From NCBI GenBank assembly GCA_045837725.1, contig JBEWZL010000163.1, forward strand, positions 248,001 to 312,000: DNA of 64,000 nucleotides. Reading direction: 5' to 3'. The stretch comes from Vermamoeba vermiformis. Its lineage: Eukaryota; Tubulinea; Echinamoebida. A program made the translations under genes and the position numbers. Numbering within the stretch: the first letter of the stretch is position 1; the number at the start of each line of letters is the position of its first letter. Under the pieces are notes generated by a model, which had not been told where the DNA came from, did no database searches, and saw only the letters and a list, made by a program, of their open reading frames with translations. Shown here one piece after another: positions 26,871-40,500 of this stretch.

Positions 26871-29800
26871 ATGGACTTTGATGACAATTTCAAGAAGACC
26901 CATCGAGCCCCAAAGGCCGGTCGAAAGGCGGACAAAAAGAAGGAGGCTAATCTCAAAAAGAAAGGGATTACGGGTGAAAAGAAGAAGCGGGTCTCTACCG
27001 CTGAATCTAATCCCAAGGTATTTATTGCCATTATTATTCGCATTTCATACGAACGACAGTTGGACACTTTTCAACCACCTCTTGGATCTGATCGTTTTCA
27101 TAATTTCAAAATATTAATAGCAGCATTTCTCCAACTTTATTTAAAATATTTAAATATGGGAGTAAAATATAGTGACATACCGTTAAAAAGAAATTAAACC
27201 TAGTTTCGAATCTCGATCGTGATCTAATTTTTGTTATTTTCTCTGTAGGCCTTCACAGTCAAATCCGCCCAACGAATGAACCGTAACAAGGTTAGATCAG
27301 CTGATTTGGAGCAGAAAAAATTCCACGTTCCTATGATCAACCGAGGTGGATCCGATGGAGAAAGAGACGTCCCACCGTATATTGTTGCTGTTCAAGGACC
27401 TCCTGGCGTAAGTAAAATAAATAAAATTACTAGCAGATAATTCTAACAATTTAAAAGGTGGGCAAAACTACAGTGATCAGATCGTTAATTAAACATTACA
27501 CAAGACAAAACATGACCGATGTCAAAGGTCCTATAACAATCATTTCTGGAAAAAAGAGAAGAGTTACCTTTATTGAAGTCCCAAATGACATTAACGGCAT
27601 GGTTGACGCAGCTAAAGTTGCCGATCTAGTTTTGTTGCTTATTGACGCTCATTTTGGCTTTGAAATGGTATGAATGATCTTGTGTCGAGTGAAGTAGCTA
27701 ATTATTTTCAGGAAACCTTCGAATTTTTGAACATTCTGCAAGTGCACGGTTTTCCTAAAGTATTGGGCATTTTGACGCACTTGGATCAATTCAAACAGAA
27801 AAAGGCACTGACTAAAACTAAGAAGAGATTAAAGCAACGTTTCTGGACCGAAATTTATCAAGGAGCAAAGCTGTTCTATCTCTCTGGCTTGATGCACGGC
27901 CGATATCCAAAGCGAGAAGTGCTTAACTTGGCGCGTTTTATCTCCATTCAAAAGTTCAGACCGCTCGTTTGGCGCAATTCACACCCTTACATCTTGGCAG
28001 ACAGAGTGGAAGACATCACTGATCCTGAAAAGATCCGCGTCAATAACAAAACAGATCGCAGAGTCTGCTTCTACGGCTATGTTCACGGTACTAACTTCCG
28101 ACCCAACGTCAAAGTGCACATTCCCGGCTGTGGTGATTTCAGAATCGACTCTTTGAGCGCATTGCCTGACCCGTGCCCAAGACCAGAAAAGCGTAAGCGT
28201 TAACGTACTACTAGTTACCAACAAGAGCCTAACAATTCGTGACAGGTCCCAAACAAAAGTTAAATGAAAAAGAAAAGTTGCTCTATGCGCCTATGTCTGA
28301 TATGGGCAATATCGAGTTTGACAAGGATGCTATTTACATCAAGCTGCCAACTAACCAAATCGCCTTTTCCGATATTGACGGCGTTGACACTACTCAAAAT
28401 GGCCCTGGTGAGAAGATGGTGCGCGACTTGCAGTCTACTTCTACTACTCTTGATGAGAAGCTTGCCCAATCAGAACTCCGTTTGTTCGCCGATTCAGCCC
28501 CAATCCAAGCTGGTGAAGTTGAGCAACAAAGCGCTCGCGTTCGTCGTCCCGCCGAGTTCAGAGGAGGTGAGTCAGGAGATGACAAGAAGAAGCTTGCATT
28601 TGCTGAAGGCTTGAGCGATGATGAAAATGACAGCGATGACGAAGAAAACGAAGACGTTGACGGAGATGAAAATGTTAATGAAGACGACGACGAAGACATG
28701 GACGACGATGAGGACGAAGACATCGAGGGCGACGATGAAAATGGCCAATATGAGCTCGAGGACAACAGCGACGTTGAGCAGGACGATGAAGACGGTGATG
28801 ACAACATGGAAGATGTCGATGAAGAAGACGACGACGAAGAGGGTATTGACTACAACAACAAGAACTTTAAGGCCACTGCTCAGGACAGCGATGACGATGA
28901 TAATGACGAAGACTTGATACAAGAACAAAGTGACGAAGATGACTTCCCTGTTCCCAAAGCAGACGACGATGAATACGCGGACGATGATGACGAAGACGAC
29001 GAAGGTGAAGACAATGATGATAGAGACGACGAAGAAGACGAAGAAGACGACGGTGCTGACTTTGGTGATGAAATGGATGAAGATGAGGCGGAAGAGGACG
29101 GCGAAGACGATGACGATGAAGAAGATATCGGTAAGACACTAGCATTGAATCACTTCGCCTTACTAACGTCACACAGACGGTTCTTTGCGTTGGAAAGCAA
29201 AACTTGCGGAAGCTGCCAAGCGAAGATACTTCAAGCCTGTCAACCTCATGAAACTTGTTTATAATATCAGCGATCAAACTCAACAAAAACAATTTAACTT
29301 GGATGATTACACCGAAAAGAATATGCAACAAAATGACGACAACGACATCTTCAAAGACGAGACTAGCGAAAATGAAGAAGGAGAAGACTTCTTCAAATTG
29401 AAAAAAGATGGTCGTAGTATCTTCGAAGATCCTGAGCAAAACCAAGAAGAGAGCAGTCGATTCGTTAGCAAGGCAGAGCTCAATTTTGATGATGATGAAG
29501 AGCTGCTTGCTTTGTTGAAGAGCCGATTTGTACCCAAGAACATGTTTGCCGGCGACGATGACGACGATGACCAGCTTTTCGGTGACTTTGAAGATCTTGA
29601 AAACGGCAAGTCTGTAAAAGCTGTCGAACCTGATGCCACTGAAGAAGAAAAAGAAGCATCGAAGAAAGAAGAACTTGCCAAGAAGAAAGAAAAACTCAAG
29701 AGCATGTTCAATGAGGAATACGATGAAACCAAGACCGGCGATCTTTTCTCGCAAGCCAAAGAAGAATTGGAGCGACAGCACAAGATCAATTTGAAGGAGT

Positions 29801-31127
29801 TCGAGAACTTGGACCCTGAAACTCGTTACCAATTGGAAGGCTTCAGACCCGGGTGCTACGTTCGAATTGAAATCAGTGAAATTCCGTATGAGCTCATTCA
29901 ACACTTCGACCCTCGCCGTCCCATCATCGTTGGTGGCTTGCTTCCTACTGAAGAAACCTTGGGATTGTTACAAGTTCGTGTCAAGCGCCACAGATGGCAC
30001 AAGAAGATTCTCAAGACCAACGATCCTTTGATCTTCTCAATGGGCTGGAGACGCTTCCAATCAATTCCTATTTACTCCATTCATGACCGCAACAATCGCA
30101 ATCGCATGCTCAAATACACGCCCGAACACATGCACTGCATTGCAACCTTCTACGGTCCCGTGACACCGCAAAACACTGGTCTCTTGGCTTATCAATCTTG
30201 CACCAACATTCAGGCCTCATGGCGTATCAGCGCTACTGGTGTTGTGTTGGAAATGAACCAAACATTCGAGATTGTCAAGAAGTTGAAGCTCACTGGATAC
30301 CCTTACAAGATCCTGAAGAATACTGCATTCATCAAAGACATGTTCAACAGTCGCCTTGAAGTTGCAAAGTTCTCTGGTGCCGCCATCCGAACAGTATCTG
30401 GTATTCGTGGTCAAATCAAGAAGGCTCAACGAGTAAGTTTGATGGCACTACCGTTGCCTCGTCTCCATTACTAACAATCGTGTAGACGCCCGAAGGTTCA
30501 TTCAGAGCAACATTCGAAGATAAGATTTTGATGAGCGGTAAGTTGTCACGAGCCCCAATCGAATGCAACTAACACCTATCAGACATTATTTTCTTGCGCA
30601 CGTGGTACCCTGTACAACCCAAGAAGTTGTTCAACCCCGTAACTTCACTGCTGCTACCGTACGGTCAGACATGGGCGGGTATGAAGACTGTCTATCAGTT
30701 GCGCAAGGAAAGACAGATGAAGATCCCCGTCAACAAAGACTCTCAATACACCGAAGTCGAGCGAACCGAAAGGAAGTTCAATCCCCTTCGTATCCCCAAA
30801 TCGCTACAAGCCAAGCTGCCGTTCGCTTCAGTTCCCAAAGACGAGAAAAAGCGAAAGACTCCTACTCTTGCTAGCCGCAGAGCTCGTGTTCTGGAACCAG
30901 AGGAAAAACAACGATTGGCTGTTCTCAATCAGTTGCGCACCTTCAAGAACGAAAAGGTCAATGCCAAGAAGGTGAAGACGAAGCAAAAGCTGGAAGACTA
31001 CAAGAAAAAGAAACAGAAAGAGCAAGAAGAAGCAGATGCACGAAAGAGACTCTCCAGAAAGAGGTTGTTCCGCATGGAAGGCATCATGAAAGAAAAGCAA
31101 GCACGCAAGAAGCAACGCACCTCTTAA
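26871..31127 (+). CDS. BMS1: ribosome biogenesis GTPase BMS1
   Basis: This nucleolar GTPase of the small-subunit processome works with Rcl1. Exons 26871-27017, 27249-27407, 27458-27667, 27712-28192, 28246-29130, 29177-30432, 30486-30537 and 30583-31127 give 1,244 residues (human 1,282). The P-loop GPPGVGKTT (about residue 98) is split by intron 2. Next come VRHGFPKV-like [30 protein letters not shown] and the AARP2CN region. A very acidic stretch runs about residues 457-627. The C-terminal DUF663 domain has [23 protein letters not shown] and [14 protein letters not shown], and the tail is basic. Intron 1 (231 bp) is long for this window. All expected parts are present. Confidence 0.96.
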
Positions 31128-31591
31128 ATTGTAACTTCGAGCGATAAAAAATTTTCATAAACAAAACGGGTTTGGCTGTCAAAAATTTTCCAACAACAAC
31201 TTTTCGGTTGTGGCTCTCCACATCATTATTATTGTTGTTCCGTATTCAAAACACGGAGAGGTGGCGCTGTATAAGCCACGTATTCACGTCACTAAATGCT
31301 GCTCAAAGCAGATCGAATTATTAGACAGGCTAAAAGCCGCGACAACGTATGCGCAGAAAGAATAATTACAGGATAGGTCAAGGTAATTATAGTTGTATTT
31401 ATTACCTTGAGACTTACAGAAATGGTCCTCGAGGAAGATGCGATAAGCGAATTGTCGATAAATAATTATAATAATTTTTATTTGGCTCCTTATTCGTTCC
31501 AACACCACCTAATAATGTGCTGGGATCTATTTTACCCCTGTAAAAAAATTATGGTTGACGTAAAATATTTACAGCAGGCAATCTGTTATAA
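31128..31591. other. spacer between BMS1 and SMG1
   Basis: This 464-base spacer holds no supported gene. It contains a perfect 10-base inverted repeat (31378-31410) and, just before SMG1, an AT-rich stretch. Short open frames on both strands show no family features. An AATTTTTATTTGG run near 31475 is only loosely like an Sm site. Confidence 0.6.
31378..31410. repeat. 10-bp inverted repeat with 13-base loop
   Basis: TCAAGGTAAT and ATTACCTTGA form a perfect inverted repeat about 180 bases before SMG1. It could be a hairpin or a dyad operator; nothing in the sequence tells which. Confidence 0.6.
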
Positions 31592-34500
31592 ATGGAAGAA
31601 ATTCAAAAACAACTCCGTATTCTTTTGCAAACCGAAGAGAGCACTGCCAAACGAACGCAATCGATTCAAGCTTTATTAGATCTGATTGCCAATCCAGATT
31701 ACGCCGATCTTCTTTTGCAAAACAACGAGAAGCTGCTCAATACAGTGAAGCAACTCTATAATGATAGGTAATTAGATAGTTGATAGACACAATTGGACTA
31801 TAAGCCTAACAATAAAAATAGGGTTGGCGTAGTGCGACAACAGATTGGCACCGTCGTTGGTCGCCTAGCAGCTATTGCCAAGCAAGATTACGGCAAATTT
31901 TTGCGATGGTTATTTCAAAGCATTTCAGCCACAAAGGGTGATCGCAAGGGGCTGTTTATTGGAACCCTCAGAGAGGTATGTGGTTCGATCTAGTTCTCTC
32001 AATCGGGCTCTAACAGTTGCTGTATTAGTTTTTGCAAGTTGCCGATGCTACATCCTTAACCAGCTTTGCGCAAATGGTCTCAATCAACGTTCAAGCAACA
32101 CTAGACGAGAATCAGAACTTCGACCTGTTGCCCTCGCTCATAGAACTCGTGTTATTCTTATCTGAAAAGTATCCCGATGCCTTTAAGCACCAGTTTTGTG
32201 ATGTTATGGACATCCTGATTGGATGGAGATTGGATCTGTCAATCCCCGATCAAATCGCGGTGTTAATAACGGATACATTCATGAAACTGCATTCGTACTG
32301 GGAGAAGAATCTACCGTTTGCCGTTGATATGATAAGCAAGTTGTTGCAAGATATGTTCAGATTGGTAGACAAGAGCGCGGCAATCGTTCAAAACAATACA
32401 AACCCAAACAAAAATATGGTTCCCAAACTTCCCTACGAAATGTTCAGCTTCTTAGCGTACGTTTATAACTGAAGTACTACCGTCGTGCTAACGATCCCTT
32501 TAGATGTGTGGTTGCAATTACCAAAGCTTTGGGCACTACGATAGTATCCAATCCTATTGGCAGTAACGCGTTGACCCGCTTCCTGGTGTGCTTAAAATCT
32601 GTGCAAGAGAGATATCAAGACCCCACATGGCTATTGCCTGGTAAGATAATGCACCATTTAACGGTTGAGCCGAGTTTAATTGTTATTTTAGCCAACCAAG
32701 CTGTGCTCGAAATTGCCGAATTGTTGGAGGAAAAGTTCAATCCTTTCCATTTGAAAGCGTTAGAATTCCTTCTTGTGCAATTAGCTTGCAACCCCTCGAC
32801 GTCGATTCTGAAAGAGATTCTCAAAATTCAGATCAAGCTGCTAAAATCAGAAAAAAATTGCTTGACACTCGGAGCCGTGCAGCGATTGTTGTCCGATGAA
32901 GTTTTGAAGTTGCGACTCAACACGCAATTTCAGATTACAGAGCTAATCGAAGCAGTATTCAGACTCATCATTAAGGCGTACAAAAGTCAAGACTCCGTGC
33001 AGTTAACGATCGATACATTGAGCGAAGAGAGTCAACAATTATACAAACAACTGAGCACTGCGAAACCACTTGCCGCCAACAACAAGGAAAAAACCTTATA
33101 TCAGCCGAAGCAAAGCGCAAGCACTGGCGACCCCTCGAAAGACGTAAAGTCAAAGCTCTCAGATGAAGACGCAGTTCGCCTATTAAGCTTCAACTTGGCT
33201 GTACTTGGCAGCATCACCATGCACAACTCAAAGCAGTTCGACACGATCTACGACATGATATTGACCAAGTACCATCCCATTGAAGATCCTGTTATCGTGA
33301 AATATCCTCAACTGCACTTGACTGCTGTGAAGACTTTCCTCGAGCTCAATATGACCAAGGGCCTGAACATCAACTCACCTCAGATCAAGGAAGTGCTCGT
33401 CGCCTTGCTTAAGCCCGAATGGCCGATGAAACTGCGGTTATTCATAATTGACTGGATTCAAGAACGATTCCACGTACTCGGTGCTTCAGATGATGCAATT
33501 GACATGACTCCAACGTCCAGCCTTAGTTTGACACAAATGCCAGACGAAGACGCGCCAGAAACTGCCGCTGCTGAAATGATGTCAAGTGATCTGTTATTTG
33601 GGTTACTCGACTTAGTGAACGACATGGAGAATGAAATTCGCTTGAAGATTGCCGAGTCATTGCAACAGCTTACCAAGCCCAACCTATCCATTCTCAATGC
33701 CGAGCAGCTAGACCTTGTGTTCGACGTCTGTCTTTGCAAGCTTGACGACATCAAACCGAGCATTGCCGCAGCTTATTTGAAGATCTTGGGTAACATCAGT
33801 CCCGCAAAGTTGATTACTGGCTCCTACGCTCACAACTCCCAACGATTTGTGACAAACCGCATTCCTAATGGCTTGCCAACAATGATCTCGTTGACCTTGG
33901 AAATGGATTGGAGACGTAAGCTTCAAGAGTTGCTTGGAGAAGGAAATGAGAGCTCGGGCAAGGATGTTTTTGCACGCGTTTTGGCACTTCTTGGCATGAA
34001 AGAAGGTGAAGATCCCATTCCGTCACTCCTTAAGAACTTCCAAACAGCTGCAGCGATGTGGGGTCCCGAGCCGCTGGGAGTATGGGGCAGAGGAGGACCC
34101 TTGGCACGAATGGTCGCTGTAACTTGGGCGTTAGAAGAAACAGCTCGCTATTGCATTAGCACAAAACTCCGAACTCCGCTTGGCAATCCCGCGCAAACAC
34201 TTGAGGGATTAGAACGAGTCGCTCTTGGCATGGCTGGTCTGAATGACTTGGCTTTGAAAGAAGCAATGACAAGCGTCATTCAAAACGTCAAGCACAACAC
34301 ATTGGAGTTGGTGTTCTCGAATATCGACAACGATGTCAAATTGCGAGGAACTCGTCTCATATCACTCAGAGCACTTCTCGACTTCATCAACACACTGGAG
34401 AAGCTCATGTACAACGCGTTCGAGGGCAGTATTAATCTACCGCCCATCAGTGTGCAACAAACTTCAATTTTCTTCCGAGGAAACAAGAAGACGTAAGTAC

Positions 34501-37500
34501 TCGTTTTTAATACAAAAAAACGGAAGTCAAGAAGGTGATATGCTTTAATATAGTCACACTCACCGATACTCACTTCCAATATTTCTTATTATTAACTTTG
34601 CCGTTATTTGCGTTAACATTTAATAGGTGCTTGCAATGGTTTACACGCATGCGCCAATCTGCTATGCTTACCAGCGTTGTCTGTAACTCGTACAGCGACG
34701 TGATCAAGTACGGCATGGAACGCGTTGTTATGCTCAGCAAGGAAATTCAAATGGCGAATATGAATCCCTCCAGTGTCAAGGATCCTAAGAAGCTCAAGAG
34801 AGTTGTCGAACACGACTTGATGTGCATTGCTCACGCGATGTATCAACTCCGTGAATTTGACGCTCTGGAAGGATTGTTCCATTGGTGCAGAACGCACTTT
34901 GCTCCTCGCAAGAAACCTGAGCCCAAAGTAGAAGAAGCGCCCGCTGAACCTACGACTACCGACAAGCCACAAGAGAAGGGCAAACAACAGAAGAACAACA
35001 ATGGTGGTCGAGGACGCAAGGACAAAAAACCTCAGCAACCTGTGGTACAAATCTTAGCGCCAAAGAAGAAGGAAGTTAACGACAGCATCAACGTCGATGT
35101 GTCGTGGATGAAAGCAACAGTAGCCCAAGCTAAGGGTCGTTATGAACGAGCCCTCGAAGAGTACAGAGCCATTATGTCACGCAATTACGGCGCCGTGATC
35201 GAAGGTCAAACGCACAACTTGAATGACAATACATCCACCGATCAGTTTGGCTTTTTGTTCCGACAAATAACTGACTGCTTCATCAAGATAACCGATTGGT
35301 ATGCAAATTAACTCCCTCGATGAAAGGAGTACTGACACTTTAATCTAGGGACCAAGCCTCGGAGTGGATTAACGACATGCGACAATTGGCTGCAAATCAG
35401 AAGTACCTCGGCGACATTGTGGAGAAAGAGGAAAGCAAACGCTACTTGGAAGCTTTGATGGACTTTGAACGAGGCAACCTTGGCATTTGTAACAGCAAGG
35501 TATGGTCACGCACGTACACTTTAACATGTTACTGATACTGTTCAAACAGATGCAACAAGTTTGGCAACAATTCGGCGGTGTATCTTACTCAGATTGGCCA
35601 GATCCATTGACGCGTTTGAAGAAGTCCGAAGAGCTGCTCTTGAATGTGATGGCTATGGACCCTCTAGGTCGTTACAACAAGCGCAAACCGGATCGTACAA
35701 TGATCAAAACCTGCATCACTCGCCTTCAAGTGTGCCGCTTGTTGCTGGAGACACCACTGCTGCTGGCTAGCTCTAACAGTCTGCAAGAGAGTGCCCCGTA
35801 CTTGATGCAGCTGCACTGCACTAACATCCTCGAGCAAGCTTTGCGAGCTGCAATGGTTGGTTCAGAGAACGCGAAATCAATGGAGACAATGATTCCCGTT
35901 ACCTCTTTGTCTCCCTACTCGCACGATATCGGTGCATGGATGAAGGTTGCACGTGTCCAAAAGTACATCAACGACGAAGTAGACGTCGATTCGATGGTTC
36001 GTCTTGTCAAACTGTCTCGCAAGCAAGCCAACTTCAAGCTCGCAACAAGACTGTTGGAATCCATCAAACCCACTGATAATGAGTCCGAACTTGTTCTACG
36101 ATTCGAGAGATCAAAGCTTCTACGAGCTCAAAACACGGCTAATGAAGCTGTTTTGCAGCTCTGGGACGTTATTTCAGACATCAAGAAGCAGAACGTCAAA
36201 GCTCCGAAGCCAATGCTCAAGCTTGCGAAGTGGTTCCAGTACGACAAGGAAAATCTTGACTTTGGTTTGTTGAAGGCAAAAATTACTGAACTTGACACTG
36301 CGACGTTGTCGAAAGGCACCAAGCAGATTCCGAAGTCACTCGACTCCGTGATCGAGAGCATGTACCAAGATGTCACAAAGCTAAACGACAACTCAATGGA
36401 AGCATGGATCAGATACGGCGATTGGTGCCACTACCAAGCGAACAAAGAGTTGAAGCACATCTCAGACAAAGGCCTCGAGCTGGCTGCCAGCGAGCAGAAC
36501 ACGTTGAAGGAACTCGTAGCCAAGTCATCCGGTGCAAGCGGAGAGGACTTGAACAATCTGATCAAGAATGTGCAAGACCAACTTATCAGCCGTGTCGGTG
36601 AAGGACACATTGATGATGAAGCACTCGAAGAAGATCAAGATGTGTCACTACGAAACCAAATCGCGAAGGAATTCGCTGCACTCTGTCTCGCCACTACTGC
36701 GCAGCTCACCGAAGAGTTCATTACATTCTGGTCACAGCTCAGAACTCGTGCTCTCGCTCCACTAGCACGAGCTGTTGTAGCCTATCAACGAGCTCTTCAG
36801 TTGTCCCCATCCGTTCCCACTGCTGCTGTCTTGTGCTCTGCGCTTAGATTGCTTCGTATAGTCACTCAATGGGGTCGAGACGTGCACCCCACTCCTCTTG
36901 TGGACACACCAACCTCGCCTTGGAGAGCTCTCACACCACAATTGACGGCAAGAATGCGAAATAATGATGTCGCTGCCTTGCTGTTGCGCATCGCAGGTGA
37001 TGCCCCTCAATTGGTAGCCTGGCTTGCTCTTGCTGGAACTCGCAAATCACAACGACCGCCGTTGTTAAATCAACTTGTGAATGATTTGTCGAAGGCTCAT
37101 CCAACACTCATCGACGAGATGCAAACTCTCATGACAGAGTTGACACGCATCACTTTGCTGTGGGAAGAGCACGTTGCAATGGTACTCCGTGAAGTTCAAG
37201 GTGATGTGAACAATCGAAGTCGCACACTTCGCGATGAAGTGAACCGCATTAACGAGAACGGCGCGCTGGCAGCTCAAGACAAGGTAAGTTAACACCATCC
37301 ATCTTAGGCCACTATTCTAAAGTTTCACCAGCTTAAACTTATCCAAGAGAAGTACAACACCATCATGAAGCCCGCCATTGTTAAGCTTGAGAGATTGATC
37401 CAGCACACTACTGTTGAGCCGAGTACGCCTCACGAAGTTTGGTTCCAAAAGACTTTCAATGAGAGCTTGAACAACGCTTTGCAATCCTTTAAAACGCCGC

Positions 37501-40500
37501 AAGATCCTGCCGATCCTCTAACAGCCTTCTCACCGTTCATCACGCTGCTCAAAGAACTTGTTCGCCAAGCCAGACCTTCAACTTTGGAGCTTAATGAGAT
37601 TAGTCCCAAGCTCGCCAAAATTGATTCTTCATCGATTTTGATGCCTGGTGTTCAAGACTTTGTCCAATCCGACGAGCCTGTTACGATCAATGCTTTCACA
37701 CCGAATGTCGTGGTGTTACCAACCAAAACTAGACCACGCAAGTTGGTTCTCGTTGGTTCGGATGGTCGCCAATACCCTTATCTCCTTAAGGGTCGCGAGG
37801 ACTTGCACTTGGACGAAAGAATGATGCAGTTCTTGACCGTAGTGAATATGCTACTCAAGAAGGACAAGCAGACTGCCGCACGTGGACTACGCGCTCGCAA
37901 CTACGCTGTGATTCCACTTAGTGACATGAGTGGTCTCATCCAGTGGGTCGAAGGTACTGCTCCTCTTTATCAAGTCTACACGCAGTTTGTCAAGCGCAAC
38001 AATGCCTACAACTCCTTGGTTGCGGCTGCTCAAAATCAGAACCAAGATAAGGAACAAGCTCCAAAGCCCGAACAAAGCAAGAACATTCGTCCGATCGACA
38101 TGTTCTACGCTAAAATCATTCCTGCGCTTAAGGCAAAGGGCATCAAATCCATGTCCCGTCACGACTGGCCGCTTGACATCCAAAAGAAGGTGTTCTTGGA
38201 GTTGGAGAAGGAAACACCGAGAGACTTGTTGGAAAAAGAGTTGTGGTGCGCATCAGAATCTACAGGTGAATGGTGGAAGAAGGTGCAGGCATACAGCCGC
38301 TCTGCTGCAGTCATGTCAATGGTGGGCTACGTCATTGGTCTCGGTGATCGTCATCTAGACAATATCTTGATCGACTACAAGACTGGTGAAGTCGTGCACA
38401 TTGATTACAACGTCTGCTTCGAAAAAGGTCTCAAATTGCGTGTTCCTGAGATCGTACCGTTCAGAATGACTCAGAATATGCAACGTGCTCTTGGTATCAC
38501 CGGAGTAGAGGGCTCGTTCAGAACAGCTTGCGAACAATCCCTTCGTGTGCTTCGTCGCAACAAGGAAACATTGTTGACTCTATTGGAGGCCTTTGTCTAC
38601 GATCCGCTTGTGGACTGGACCACCAACAAGGCAGCCTTTGAAGAGAAGATGATGGAGCTGAGTGTCACGCTGTCGTTGTTCTGCTCACGTGTCGATGAAA
38701 TGAAGACAATTACCAAGGAAGCACACGACAGTTTTGCAGGCAGATTCCCCTCGCTCGTTGGTGCTCTTACCTCCATGGAGAATACCCGCAAGAAACTAAT
38801 TGACATGAAGAAGGACACCACAGAAAAACATCAAAAGCTGACTGGTATAAAAGAAGCACTATCAAAGACCATCGCTTCCTTGTCCAAGGCCACGACATTC
38901 GACGGACGTATCGTGAAAGAGAAGCAATTGGCGGAAGAAAAAGACAATATGGAAAAGAAGATCACAGCCGCTGTAAAGCAGTTAGCTTCTACCCGTGAGG
39001 CACACTTCAGATCTCTCGCGCTCTTGAAAGAGCCTCTTGCTCTCATCAATGAAGTGAAACTCGCCTTGACTGTTCCTCGCACACTAGCGCAAGTCAGCAA
39101 CATAGATCTTCCGATGCGCGAGGACATTTTGCGTCGTTGTGGAGAAGTTGATCTCGAGATGTCTCGTTTGATTACTCATCGCGAGATGTTGGCCGTGCAA
39201 TGCATCGAATTGATGAACACTTACAAATCGATCACCTCTCAATTACCGACCTCGTACTTGGGCAACACTTCGCTCAGAGAATGGGAGACATTGTTGAATC
39301 AACTGATTGCTGAACCAACACCTGAGACTATGCACAAGATCGAGCAATATATGGACGAGGCCTCCTGGAAACAAGCTGCTGAACGCGATCGTGCCATTGA
39401 AAAGCAACTCTTCCAACAGGTCACAGCCCTTTCGCAGCAGTGGGTGACTGCTAGCTCGTTAGTTACCCCTGCCATTGCTAAGGCTGAGAAGTTCGATCTT
39501 CAAACCAAACAACTGCGTGATCAGTTGTTGATGATGACGTCATCTATCAATGCTCAAAGCGGTGGATGTAAGTTGAATGCTACTAATACTATTCCTCAAC
39601 TAACAATTTGAACAGCATCTGCTAGCCGCTTTGTCCAGGCCCTGTGCTTGATGCTCCTTACTGACGCATCGGAAAGAGTGAACGGAATGCAGTCACTCGA
39701 TGTCAGCACTCCTCCGCCCAACGCCTCAGGCTCGTGGTTGTGGAATATGTTGAGCGATCTACTCGACAAATCCACCTTCATTAGCGCACTCGTTCGTGAC
39801 AGCTGGGCCGATGATCCAATCAAAGCAGCGGAAATTCACGCGGACATCATCTTCTCGCTCGAAGAAACCATCGCACCCTCGGTCAACACGCTCTTGGCCA
39901 ACTTCACCAATCTGTTGTTGCCTCAATTGGTCACCATCGTGCAAACGAATGACCAAAGCATTCAAGACGTTGTTAAGAGTGTGGCACGCATGGCCGAGCA
40001 AGTTAAGAAATCTCCTTCGCAAGACGTGAGCAAGATCCAGCCTCACTCATTGGACGAGGAGACTTTTGGTTCTTTGGAGCCGAAAGACGAAGACGAAGAA
40101 GAAATTGTGTGGGATATGCCGACCAAGCCTGCCTCATCCAAAACTGGCGGCTCTTTCTTTGATCTTCCTGAAGGCAATGTGAAGCAAGAGTACGACGCAT
40201 TGGTTCGCTCTGTGCCCGGAGCTCAATTGAATGCCGGCAAGTTGCTTGTCTCTACCTTCGATGCTTTGTTCCAGAGTCTTGAAAAGCAACACTTTGAATT
40301 GTGGGACAACTGCAATGAAGAGTTGACTGAGTTCAGTGTGCAGCAGCCGTTAGAGTCCGTGTTCTTCGATCAAAAGATTATGGTACGTAAATCAAAGTTG
40401 TCAATATCTATTATTAACATTGGTTAGACTATCAACTCCGTTCTCATGACTGCAACTGAATTGAATGGCGCGCCCTTGACTAGCACGCTGACCTCAAAGA

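Noticed and set aside
28618-29130. GAY/GAR-rich repeat in BMS1 as a microsatellite
   Set aside because: It is the acidic coding stretch expected in BMS1 and keeps the frame.
31440-31500. Sm-site-like AATTTTTATTTGG, possible snRNA
   Set aside because: No U1, U2, U4, U5 or U6 core sequence or flanking stems were found.
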